In this document: one piece after another, positions 16,207 through 23,216 of the stretch
How positions within the stretch are numbered: position 1 is the first letter of the stretch
Layout: each line of letters begins with the position of its first letter
From: an uncultured Lachnospiraceae bacterium
Lineage (GTDB): Bacteria; Bacillota; Clostridia; Lachnospirales; Lachnospiraceae
Assembly (NCBI GenBank): GCA_947589155.1
Contig: CANQBH010000016.1
Coordinates: forward strand, 1-46,715
Reading direction: 5' to 3'
Length of the DNA: 46,715 nucleotides
Translations under genes and position numbers: made by a program
The notes under the pieces: model-generated
Databases searched by the model: none
What the model was told of the DNA's origin: nothing
The model's input: the letters and a program-made list of their open reading frames with translations, nothing else

Positions 16207-17898
16207 ATGCAAAAGATCCGGCAAAAGAAACTTGTCTGCTCGATCGCGCTGGCCGCCGTTTCCGCGCTTGTGATGACGGGGCTGGTCAGTATGCTGGGGC
16301 ATGAGGATAAAATACATCAGGAAGAAGCGTATAGCGCGGGGTGGAGCGCGTCTCTGAACGGAAAGGAGATGCCGCCTGAAGCGAACATCAGCGACTACGC
16401 GTTCTCCGCGCTCAAGCGCGGCGACGTCATTGAACTTGGCAACCGTCTTCCAAAAGACTTAAAAGACGCGCAGACCTTGAGTTTTTTGTTATATCTTTGC
16501 ACGGTGGAGGTGACGCTTGACGGGCAGCCGATCTATACGTACGGCATGGATTCGTATAAAGAGGGTACGCTGGTCGGCACCGGATATCACTATATCCCGC
16601 TTCCGGAGGACGCGGCGGGCAAAGAGATCCGCATCCGTCTGACCGTCGGCGAGGACAACGCCTTCGGCAGCCTTTCGTCTCCGGCACTGGTCGATACCGC
16701 GAACGCATGGCAGGAGTTTGCCAGAACGCATATCGTCACGGTGTTCATCTGCGTCTTTTTGACGGTGCTCGGCGCGGTGCTGACGATCTTCAGCGCGATC
16801 GCCTTCTGCTTTAACCACAATTTCCTGCGCGTGTTCTATATCGGCGTCTTCAGTTTCCTGATGGGGCTGTGGTCCATGTCCAACACGAAGATCCTTCAGA
16901 TCTTCCATGTGGATCTGGTGGATCAGACGCTTGCGGAATATCTGATGCTCTATCTCGCGGCCGTCGTCTTTTTCCTGATCCTCGGCGAGATGAATAAGCA
17001 GGCCGCCCGATGGAAGCAGTATATGATCCGCGGACTGACGGCGCTGCTGGCGGCGTTCACGCTGTTGGCGGTCGTGCTGCAATATCTCAACATTCAGCAC
17101 TATCCGCGCTTACTGTCGTATTTCCATATCCTCGGCGGGCTTTCCCTGCTGCTGGCGGCGCTCTGCCTGATCCCGACGGAAAAGGAAAAGAGGCCGGAGG
17201 ACAACAAGGCGCTGCTGATCGCGCTGGTGGTGCTGGGCGGTTTTGTGGCGTTGGATCTGCTCCGTTTCAATCTGCAAAAATATATGTTCAAGAAAGAGAT
17301 CTGGATGACCAACAGCGTGATCCCGATCGGTACGCTGTTCTTCGTCCTGATCCTGCTGATCTCCTATCTGAGTTACATCTACCACATCCTTGTCACGCGG
17401 GCGGAGAAGGAATGGCTGGAAGAACTGGCCTATTATGACAGCCTATGTCATACGTTCAACCGGACGCGCTGCAACGAGACGTTTGCCCGTCTGGATGCGG
17501 GCGAGACGCAATATGCGCTGATCAATCTGGACTTAAACGGCCTCAAGACGATCAACGACACTTACGGACATACCAAGGGCGACCTTTTGCTTCAGGAATT
17601 TGCGGAGATCCTGTCCGAGGTCTTTGCGGACGTCGGCGAGGTCTACCGCATGGGCGGCGACGAGTTTCTGGTCGTCGTGACGGAGGAGTGCTTTGCAAAG
17701 ATCGACGGCGCGCTGGCGCGGATGGAGCAGTTGGAAAAGAAGCGTTCGGGCGAACTTTCTTTTTCGATCGACGCTTCCTACGGCGTCGCCAAAAGCGGGG
17801 AATGCCGTCCGGCAAAGACCGAAAAAGTATACACGCTGGCGGATCAGCGGATGTACGAAATGAAAATGCGCAAGAAGCGCGGCAAACTTCTCCGCTGA
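16207..17898 (+). CDS. Membrane diguanylate cyclase (7TMR-DISM-like plus GGDEF)
   Basis: The 563-residue protein has an N-terminal membrane helix (about 10-30), an extracytoplasmic sensory domain (about 35-175), a block of seven to eight hydrophobic helices (about 180-390) and a cytoplasmic GGDEF domain (about 400-555). The plan matches 7TM receptors with diverse extracellular modules. The active-site motif is intact as MGGDEFLVVV, and LNGLKTINDTYGH carries the substrate/metal Asp-Asn, so cyclic di-GMP synthesis is likely. The opening block usually written D-x-LTGL-x-NR is altered here (YDSLCHTFNR). There is no EAL domain and no obvious I-site RxxD. ATG 16207 is preceded by GGAGGAG/GGGG. What ligand it senses is unknown. 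Confidence 0.88.
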   Translation: MQKIRQKKLVCSIALAAVSALVMTGLVSMLGHEDKIHQEEAYSAGWSASLNGKEMPPEANISDYAFSALKRGDVIELGNRLPKDLKDAQTLSFLLYLCTVEVTLDGQPIYTYGMDSYKEGTLVGTGYHYIPLPEDAAGKEIRIRLTVGEDNAFGSLSSPALVDTANAWQEFARTHIVTVFICVFLTVLGAVLTIFSAIAFCFNHNFLRVFYIGVFSFLMGLWSMSNTKILQIFHVDLVDQTLAEYLMLYLAAVVFFLILGEMNKQAARWKQYMIRGLTALLAAFTLLAVVLQYLNIQHYPRLLSYFHILGGLSLLLAALCLIPTEKEKRPEDNKALLIALVVLGGFVALDLLRFNLQKYMFKKEIWMTNSVIPIGTLFFVLILLISYLSYIYHILVTRAEKEWLEELAYYDSLCHTFNRTRCNETFARLDAGETQYALINLDLNGLKTINDTYGHTKGDLLLQEFAEILSEVFADVGEVYRMGGDEFLVVVTEECFAKIDGALARMEQLEKKRSGELSFSIDASYGVAKSGECRPAKTEKVYTLADQRMYEMKMRKKRGKLLR

Positions 17899-17913
17899 CC
17901 GGCGCGATTTTGA

Positions 17914-17942
17914 TGGACAGAACGGCGGGGGCGTGGTATAGT
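17914..17942 (+). promoter_or_regulatory. Promoter of the [FeFe] hydrogenase gene
   Basis: The -35 TGGACA and -10 TATAGT are 17 bases apart, giving a leader of about 80 bases. Confidence 0.65.
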
Positions 17943-18027
17943 GGAACGGTAAGATCGTTATTTTCTTAACAATATCAAAAACGGGGATAACGGCAAAATT
18001 TTAGGAGCAGACAGAGAGGACGGACCT

Positions 18028-19476
18028 ATGTACGCAGATGAGAACGTGATTAAGATCAAACACGACGTGTTATACGAAGTGGCAAAACTCGCCTTTGCCG
18101 GTACGCTTGAGGAGAAAAGGGATCACATCGCCGCGGAACTGATCCCGGGACCGACGCCGCAGTTTCGCTGCTGTATCTATAAAGAGAGGGAGATCATCCG
18201 CCAGAGGGTGCGGCTGGCGGAGGGCAAAGCCAGCGGCGCGAACGACGACGGCAATATCATTCAGGTCATCAGCAGCGCGTGCGAGGACTGCCCGATCTCA
18301 AGTTACGTCGTGACCGACAACTGCCAGAACTGTATCGGCAAGGCCTGTATCAACGCCTGCCAGTTCGGCGCGATCGAGATGGGCCGCCACCGCTCCCACA
18401 TTGACGCGTCAAAATGCAAAGAGTGCGGCAAGTGCGCGCAGGCGTGCCCGTACAACGCGATCGCTTCCCTGAAGCGGCCGTGCAAATTCAGTTGTCCGGT
18501 GGACGCCATCAGTTATGACGAGAATGGTATTTCCGTGATCGATGAAAAGAAGTGTATCCGCTGCGGCCTCTGTATCCACCGCTGCCCGTTCGGCGCGATC
18601 GGTTCCCGCACGTTCATCGTGGACGTGATCGAGGCGCTGAAGTCCGGCCGGCCGGTCTACGCGATGGTCGCGCCCGCGACGGAAGGGCAGTTCGGCGAGC
18701 ATATTACGATGCGCAGCTGGAAGAAAGCCATGCAGGCCGTCGGCTTTACGGATCTTATCGAGGTCGGCCTTGGCGGCGACATGACGGCGGCTTACGAGGC
18801 GCAGGAGTGGGCCGAAGCCTATCGGGACGGCAAGAAACTCACGACGTCCTGCTGTCCGGCGTTCGTCAATATGATCCGGAAACATTTTCCGGAACTTGCG
18901 GAGAACATCTCCACGACCGTTTCGCCGATGTGCGCGGTCTCAAGGATGCTCAAAGCCAGAGAAAAAGACGCGGTCACGGTCTTCATCGGGCCGTGTATCT
19001 CGAAGAAGTCCGAGGTCAGGGACCACGCGATCGAAGGCAATGCGGATTACGCGCTGACGTACAGCGAGATCCGCGCGATCATGCGCGCTAAAAACGTCGA
19101 ACTCGAAGAAGACGACAATACCTATCAGGAAGCCTCCGTCTACGGCAAGCGCTTTGCCAATGCGGGAGGCGTGACGCAGGCCGTCATGCAGAGTTTGAAA
19201 GAAGCGGAGGAGGAGATCGACGCGCAGGTACATAAGTGCAGCGGCGCGGCGGAATGTAAAAAAGCGCTCCTGCTCTTAAAGGTCGGCCGCCTGCCGGAAG
19301 ATTTCATTGAAGGCATGATCTGCGAAGGGGGCTGCGTGGGCGGCCCGAGCGCGTTCCAGCCGTATCAGACCTGCAAAAAGGAACGGGATTCCCTGATTGA
19401 TTCCGCGGACGGACGCGGGATCCATGAAAACCTTTCGCACTACGACATGGGCTTTTCCATGCACGCGAAGCGCTGA
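18028..19476 (+). CDS. Monomeric [FeFe] hydrogenase, group B type
   Basis: The 482-residue protein has an N-terminal ferredoxin-like part rich in cysteine: a CxxC...CxxC-x4-C-x3-C region near residues 84-112, a CKECGKCAQACP cluster, a CKFSCP pair and CIRCGLCIHRCP. The H-cluster domain follows, with L1 TSCCPAF, L2 GPCISKKSE and L3 GGCVGGP. The Phe in L1 and the GPC form of L2 separate it from the classical TSCCPGW/MPCxxK enzymes and match group B hydrogenases of anaerobic Firmicutes. It would exchange electrons between reduced ferredoxin and protons in the cytoplasm; its physiological direction and partner are not known. It stands alone, with its own promoter; maturases HydE, HydF and HydG are not in the window. 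The next gene is convergent, only 10 bases away. Confidence 0.9.
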   Translation: MYADENVIKIKHDVLYEVAKLAFAGTLEEKRDHIAAELIPGPTPQFRCCIYKEREIIRQRVRLAEGKASGANDDGNIIQVISSACEDCPISSYVVTDNCQNCIGKACINACQFGAIEMGRHRSHIDASKCKECGKCAQACPYNAIASLKRPCKFSCPVDAISYDENGISVIDEKKCIRCGLCIHRCPFGAIGSRTFIVDVIEALKSGRPVYAMVAPATEGQFGEHITMRSWKKAMQAVGFTDLIEVGLGGDMTAAYEAQEWAEAYRDGKKLTTSCCPAFVNMIRKHFPELAENISTTVSPMCAVSRMLKAREKDAVTVFIGPCISKKSEVRDHAIEGNADYALTYSEIRAIMRAKNVELEEDDNTYQEASVYGKRFANAGGVTQAVMQSLKEAEEEIDAQVHKCSGAAECKKALLLLKVGRLPEDFIEGMICEGGCVGGPSAFQPYQTCKKERDSLIDSADGRGIHENLSHYDMGFSMHAKR

Positions 19477-19486
19477 AATGCGCGGA

Positions 19487-19756
19487 CTATTCCTCGTAGT
19501 TTTTTGTCTGTTGATTCATCCACGCCGTCAGTTCCTCGAGGCCTTCTTCGCTGAAAGGAGCCGTGCGGCGTGTTTTTTCTTCGGTGCTGACGGCAAAGGC
19601 GTAGGGGCCGCGCCAGACCGTAGCCTGAAGCAGGTCGGGGCCGCCGTCGCCTTCGCCTGAAACTTTCTCCACGCGGTAACGCATTGCGCCGTCGCTGCCG
19701 GTAAACGGCGTCGTCTTATAAAAATTCAGTGACAGGAGATCTTTGCGTTGGATCAT
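19487..19756 (-). CDS. Conserved hypothetical protein, 89 residues
   Basis: The small soluble protein has no membrane segment or signal peptide. It contains RKDLLSLNFYKTTPFTGSDG, a Tyr-Arg-rich strand (MRYRVEK), TVWRGPYAFAVST and a C-terminal helix ending in EELTAWMNQQ. I recall similar short proteins in Lachnospiraceae without a known role; they are sometimes labelled acetyltransferase, which nothing here supports. ATG 19756 is chosen because GAGAGG lies six bases upstream and a -10 TATAAT 29 bases upstream; the longer open frame would read through the promoter. It is convergent with the hydrogenase and divergent from the PI-PLC gene. Confidence 0.7.
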   Translation of the reverse strand: MIQRKDLLSLNFYKTTPFTGSDGAMRYRVEKVSGEGDGGPDLLQATVWRGPYAFAVSTEEKTRRTAPFSEEGLEELTAWMNQQTKNYEE

Positions 19757-19784
19757 ATTTGGCCTCTCTTTCCGGTTTTTTCCT

Positions 19785-19813
19785 ATTATATCGAATCCGG
19801 TCGGCAAAATGAA
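19785..19813 (-). promoter_or_regulatory. Promoter of the 89-residue protein gene
   Basis: Minus-strand -10 TATAAT with a partial -35 TTCATT, 17-base spacer. Confidence 0.5.
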
Positions 19814-19841
19814 GTTTTTCAAAAGTTTTCCGCGGAAATGT

Positions 19842-19870
19842 TTGGGTCGGACGAAAGATTGTGTTATACT
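19842..19870 (+). promoter_or_regulatory. Probable promoter of the PI-PLC-like gene
   Basis: The -10 TATACT has a partial -35 TTGGGT 17 bases upstream; the start codon is about 50 bases further on. Confidence 0.45.
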
Positions 19871-19920
19871 TTTTATTGGATTCATAAAACATATTACAGA
19901 AGCAGAAACGAGGGAATGTG

Positions 19921-20916
19921 ATGAAAAAGAAAAAATTCGGGATCGTGATCGCGGTCGTTGCCGTGATCCTTATCCTTGCGATGGCGCTGTCCGGCTGGTT
20001 TTGTTCGACGAACCGCACGGCGGCGAGCGGACAGAGCGCGGACTGGATGGCGCAGTTGGACGGCGAGCGTTATCTGAGCGAGATCTCGCTGCCGGGGACG
20101 CACGATACGGGAAGCCATTATGTGCCGTTGAACTACATCTTCCAGTGTCAGGATACGACGGTGGCGCAGCAGTTGGAATACGGCTACCGCTATCTGGATC
20201 TGCGCCTTGTCATCGGCGAGAAGGACGGGGAACCGGCGCTGGTGATCAAGCATAATTTTGCGACTTGCCGCACCGGAGCGTTTCCGTTTTCCAAGAGCCT
20301 CTATCTCGAGGATATCTTAACGGACGTCTACGCGTTTTTGGAGGCGCACCCTTCCGAGACCGTGATCCTGTGCATGAAAGCGGAGAACGGCGACGACGAT
20401 ATCGGGGACGTGCAAAGACTGCTGTACGAGCAGGTGGATGAAAAGGCGGGGATGTTTTATACCGACAACGTGATCCCGACGCTGGACGAAGTCCGCGGAA
20501 AGATCGTTCTGGCGACCCGTTTCGAGGATAAGATCGGCGTCGGCGAGGCAAAGCGCGGCCTGAATTTTGACTGGCAGGATCAGGGCGACAAGACGGTCGT
20601 GGACGTTCCGTATGCGATTTCCATGATCAACGACGATCAGGCGCTCTGGGTGCAGGACCGCTATAACTACGACATCAAGGACAAACTCGACGCCATCTAT
20701 GACGATCTGGAGAACTGTCAGGCGGATGCGGAGACGTTTTCCCTGAATTTCACGTCGACCTCCGGAAGCGCGTTCGCGGGACATCCGAAGAAATACGCGA
20801 AAACGATCAACACGGAACTTTTGAACTATGCGTGGAAAGAGGGCACCTGCTACGGCGTGGTCATTGTGGATTTTGCCACCGAAGATCTGGCAAAATGTAT
20901 CTATGAGACCAACTGA
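19921..20916 (+). CDS. PI-PLC X-domain protein, membrane-anchored or secreted
   Basis: The protein has 331 residues. After a KKKK start, one hydrophobic helix (about 7-27) acts as signal or anchor; Cys28 is not in a proper lipobox. The X-domain of bacterial phosphatidylinositol-specific phospholipase C follows: SLPGTHDTGSH with catalytic His61, GYRYLDLRL, and IKHNFATC with the second catalytic His111. Such enzymes cleave phosphatidylinositol or GPI anchors by forming a cyclic inositol phosphate, with no calcium if the bacterial type. Both histidines are present, so activity is plausible; the substrate is not known. A GTG three bases earlier is an alternative start. DUF1653 follows after 29 bases in the same direction. 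Confidence 0.87.
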   Translation: MKKKKFGIVIAVVAVILILAMALSGWFCSTNRTAASGQSADWMAQLDGERYLSEISLPGTHDTGSHYVPLNYIFQCQDTTVAQQLEYGYRYLDLRLVIGEKDGEPALVIKHNFATCRTGAFPFSKSLYLEDILTDVYAFLEAHPSETVILCMKAENGDDDIGDVQRLLYEQVDEKAGMFYTDNVIPTLDEVRGKIVLATRFEDKIGVGEAKRGLNFDWQDQGDKTVVDVPYAISMINDDQALWVQDRYNYDIKDKLDAIYDDLENCQADAETFSLNFTSTSGSAFAGHPKKYAKTINTELLNYAWKEGTCYGVVIVDFATEDLAKCIYETN

Positions 20917-20945
20917 TCGCTGCGGATCTGCCGGAAAGGAACGAT

Positions 20946-21506
20946 ATGCCACAGAACAGACCGATGCCGGGCGAACTTTACCGGCACTTCAAAAATAAAA
21001 TGTATCAGGTGATTGCCGTCGCGACCCATTCCGAGACGCGCGAGAAATACGTCGTCTATCAGGCGCTCTACGGGGATTTTCAGACTTATGTGCGCCCGTA
21101 CGATATGTTTATCAGCGAGGTCGACCGGAAAAAATATCCGGACGTGCGCCAGAAATACCGCTTTGCCTATGCGGGGACGCCGGGCGTTGCGCCGGAAGAC
21201 ATAAGCGCGGAGAGAAAGGATCTTGGCGCGGAAGGCGCGGCCGCAGCGCAGATTGCAGGGGACACGGAGAGCGCGGCGGAGGATTTTGGCGGCGTGGACC
21301 GGCGGCTGCTTGCGTTTTTGGACGCCGAGAGTTACGAAGAAAAACTGGAGATCCTGAGTTCCATGGAAAACGAGATCGACGATCATCTGATCAACCAGAT
21401 GGCCGCCTCCCTTGACGTGATCATCGAGGACGGCCCGCGCAGGGGCAGGGTGGAGCAGCTGAAGCGCTGTATCCGTATGCGTCTGCGCTACGAACTCGGA
21501 AGGTAA
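20946..21506 (+). CDS. DUF1653 domain protein
   Basis: The 186-residue soluble protein begins with a DUF1653 domain (about residues 7-75: PGELYRHFKNKMYQVIAVA, YVVYQALYGD, WVRP-like TYVRPYDMF). A low-complexity Ala-rich linker (about 85-110) leads to a helical C-terminal part (LLAFLDAESYEEKLEIL). DUF1653 is a short beta-rich domain of unknown function, often found alone. ATG 20946 follows AAAGGA. Its 3' end, ...GR-stop, is followed by a 15-base tandem repeat that duplicates the end of the gene. Confidence 0.85.
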   Translation: MPQNRPMPGELYRHFKNKMYQVIAVATHSETREKYVVYQALYGDFQTYVRPYDMFISEVDRKKYPDVRQKYRFAYAGTPGVAPEDISAERKDLGAEGAAAAQIAGDTESAAEDFGGVDRRLLAFLDAESYEEKLEILSSMENEIDDHLINQMAASLDVIIEDGPRRGRVEQLKRCIRMRLRYELGR

Positions 21507-21561
21507 AACGACGGGAGGAAAAACGCCGGACGGTAAGACCTTGGACGGTAACACTACGGGC
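21502..21561 (+). repeat. Four degenerate 15-bp tandem units
   Basis: Four consecutive 15-base units share the pattern GGTAA-A-C---GGAC. Each keeps the frame of the preceding gene, so the DUF1653 stop codon recurs in frame at units 3 and 4 and is AAA in unit 2. The last unit covers the stop of the convergent CYTH gene. Confidence 0.75.
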
Positions 21562-21997
21562 GCAGCGCCATATTGACATTCTGATAAGAAGGGTCGGACG
21601 TCACGTCCTCGCCAAACCAGTCCGGCGGAACGAAAGCGTCGGCTTCCGCAGCGGAGGCAAATTCCACTTCCGCAAGGAGCAGCGGCGCAAGATCGCCGTC
21701 GAACATATCCAGTTCCACGGTATACCTCTGATACGGAATGAGATAGCGGGTCTTTCGGATGATACGGCCGTCGGCCTTGGCCAGAAGATGCGCGTAAGCC
21801 TCCGCGTCCAGCGGAAGTTCCCATTCTTCCCGTTCCATCAGGCCGCGCGACTTGCAGGTCAGAAAATAAAGATCGTCCTGACGGCGGACGCGAAGCGCGG
21901 GATCGCGGTTCAGATAGGCCTGCTCGATCTGGCGGCAGGGATAAGAGGAAAGATCTTTTGGTAAGCGTTTGATCAGGAATTTGCGTTCGATTTCCAT
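21554..21997 (-). CDS. CYTH domain protein
   Basis: The 147-residue protein starts with the CYTH signature E-x-E-x-K (residues 2-6, MEIERKFLI). Basic and acidic strands typical of triphosphate-tunnel metalloenzymes follow: ALRVRRQDD, YFLTCKSRG, RKTRYLIPY, and ELDMFDGDL...LAEVEF. Such proteins bind triphosphates and a divalent metal; bacterial members include inorganic triphosphatases and adenylate cyclases. The small single-domain form suggests a triphosphatase, but this is inference. The start ATG 21997 has GGAGGG seven bases upstream; a much longer open frame further upstream overlaps the divergent DJ-1 gene and is not real. The gene is convergent with DUF1653. Confidence 0.88.
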   Translation of the reverse strand: MEIERKFLIKRLPKDLSSYPCRQIEQAYLNRDPALRVRRQDDLYFLTCKSRGLMEREEWELPLDAEAYAHLLAKADGRIIRKTRYLIPYQRYTVELDMFDGDLAPLLLAEVEFASAAEADAFVPPDWFGEDVTSDPSYQNVNMALRP

Positions 21998-22015
21998 TGG
22001 CGGTCCCTCCGGCGT

Positions 22016-22044
22016 TTGGTTTTGCGTTATCATAACTGTATAAT
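22016..22044 (+). promoter_or_regulatory. Probable promoter of the DJ-1 family gene
   Basis: A perfect -10 TATAAT (22039-22044) has a partial -35 TTGGTT with a 17-base spacer. Confidence 0.45.
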
Positions 22045-22090
22045 GAAACAAAAGAATTTGCAAGAGAAGGGCGAAAGAAAGGAGAGTACA

Positions 22091-22636
22091 ATGAGCAGAC
22101 TGGCAATATGTATGGCACAAGGATGTGAGGAGATCGAAGGGCTGACAGTGGTCGACCTTCTGCGGCGCGGCGGCGTCGATATCGATATGGTCTCCATTAC
22201 GGGTACGCTTCAGGTGAAAGGTTCCCACGGGATCGTATTCTGCGCGGACCGCCTGATCGAAGAAACGCAGATGTCGGAGTATGACGGCATTGTTCTTCCG
22301 GGCGGCATTCCGGGCACGCCGAATCTGCGCGCGTGCGAAGCCGTTACGCAGACCGTCAAGGCGTTCGCTGCCGAGGGAAAACTCGTGGCGGCCATCTGCG
22401 CCGCGCCGTCGGTGCTTGGGTGGTGCGGTGTGCTGGAAGGCAGGCGCGCGACGTCCTATCCGGGCTTTGAAGGGGAAATGAAAGGCTGCGACTACGCCGA
22501 GGAGCGCATCGTGACCGACGGCAACATCATCACGAGCCGCGGCATGGGCACGGCGATCGACTTCGGGCTGGCGATCCTTTCCTATATAAAAGACGACGCG
22601 GCCGCGGAAAAACTCGCCGCATCCATTCAATATTAA
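22091..22636 (+). CDS. DJ-1/PfpI family protein
   Basis: The 181-residue protein has the DJ-1 fold signatures: acidic residue Glu16 in GCEEIEG, PGGIPGTPNL, and the nucleophile elbow AAICAAPSVLG with Cys103, followed by GRRATSYPGFE. This most resembles the ThiJ/YajL subgroup. Members act as deglycases, chaperones or oxidative-stress proteins; reported deglycase activity is debated, so I do not assign a reaction. It is cytoplasmic. ATG 22091 follows AAGGAGAG. The gene seems monocistronic; the next gene, ssp, has its own sporulation promoter 17 bases after the stop. Confidence 0.9.
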   Translation: MSRLAICMAQGCEEIEGLTVVDLLRRGGVDIDMVSITGTLQVKGSHGIVFCADRLIEETQMSEYDGIVLPGGIPGTPNLRACEAVTQTVKAFAAEGKLVAAICAAPSVLGWCGVLEGRRATSYPGFEGEMKGCDYAEERIVTDGNIITSRGMGTAIDFGLAILSYIKDDAAAEKLAASIQY

Positions 22637-22652
22637 CTGCCAAAAATTCTCA

Positions 22653-22681
22653 TTATAATTTCAGGGATCGCGTTCATACTA
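22653..22681 (+). promoter_or_regulatory. Sigma-G-like forespore promoter of ssp
   Basis: The -35-like TTATA and -10 CATACTA are 17 bases apart, close to the sigma-G pattern (GHATR, 17-18, CATNNTA). The position before a spore-coat-type gene fits. The block ATAATTTCAG-N10-CATACTAT recurs exactly before the spoVA operon. Confidence 0.65.
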
Positions 22682-22687
22682 TTATCA

Positions 22688-22754
22688 AGATATATCCCGA
22701 AAGATCAGACGGAGAAGCGCTGATGCGGACTGTACGCAGCCCGGGGATCTATCT
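22688..22754 (+). other. Structured 5' leader of ssp mRNA
   Basis: AGATATATCCC (22688-22698) can pair with GGGATCTATCT (22744-22754), 10 of 11 pairs, enclosing a smaller TGCG/CGCA or GCTG/CAGC hairpin. The 5' arm begins at the start site expected from the promoter, and the stem ends ten bases before the TGGAGG ribosome site. No T run follows, so it is not a terminator. Confidence 0.55.
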
Positions 22755-22779
22755 AATAATAATCTGGAGGTAATGTGAA

Positions 22780-22992
22780 ATGAGCGGATCTTCAAACACG
22801 AGCTCTAACAGAATGGCTGTTCCGGAAGCAAAGGACGCGATGAAGCGTTTTAAGCAGGAAGTCGCTTCAGAGATCGGCGTGCCGTTAAAGGACGGCTACA
22901 ACGGAGAGTTGACGTCTAAGCAGGCCGGTTCCATCGGCGGCGAGATGGTTAAGCAGATGATCATGAAGCAGGAACAGGAAATGAGCAAATAA
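22780..22992 (+). CDS. Alpha/beta-type small acid-soluble spore protein
   Basis: The 70-residue protein coats DNA in the dormant spore, protecting it from UV and heat, and is degraded by GPR protease at germination. Family features are the GPR cleavage region EVASEIGV, a Leu-containing PLKDGYNGELTSKQAGSIGG segment and a C-terminal MVKQM helix. The Ser/Asn-rich start (SGSSNTSSNR) is typical. GGAGG lies nine bases upstream. It has its own forespore-type promoter and a strong hairpin after the gene. It indicates that the organism makes spores. Confidence 0.95.
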   Translation: MSGSSNTSSNRMAVPEAKDAMKRFKQEVASEIGVPLKDGYNGELTSKQAGSIGGEMVKQMIMKQEQEMSK

Positions 22993-23012
22993 TTTCCGAC
23001 TGTTCGGATCGT

Positions 23013-23082
23013 GGAAATGGCCTTAGGATGTCCTAAGGTCATTTTCCGTGTAATGCCATTTTTTCCTAAGGGCATTTTCCGT
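23013..23082 (+). terminator. ssp terminator with two alternative 3' arms
   Basis: Arm A (23013-23028, GGAAATGGCCTTAGGA) pairs with arm B (23031-23047, TCCTAAGGTCATTTTCC). A second copy, B' (23064-23082), matches 18 of 19 bases of B and could pair with A instead. Between them lies AATGCCATTTTTT. The region ends ssp transcription or leads into the tig promoter directly downstream. Confidence 0.65.
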
Positions 23083-23092
23083 TTTCCAGAGG

Positions 23093-23121
23093 TTGCCATT
23101 TACCATTGCTTATGTTATAAT
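23093..23121 (+). promoter_or_regulatory. Promoter of tig
   Basis: The -35 TTGCCA and perfect -10 TATAAT have a 17-base spacer, with a leader of about 90 bases to the trigger factor start. Confidence 0.75.
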
Positions 23122-23216
23122 CTTCCAATGGCTGCATGGGAAAACCCTTTTTTCTGTGGCAAGAACCAGTATAGTTTGATATGCGGTTTTCATATTATAA
23201 GGAGGAAAATAGATAC

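Noticed and set aside
23169..23197. GTATA-17-CATATTA, a sigma-G-like match before tig
   Set aside because: The -10 ends one base before the ribosome site, so a transcript would start inside the AAGGAGG and lack it. The ordinary promoter at 23093-23121 is much better.
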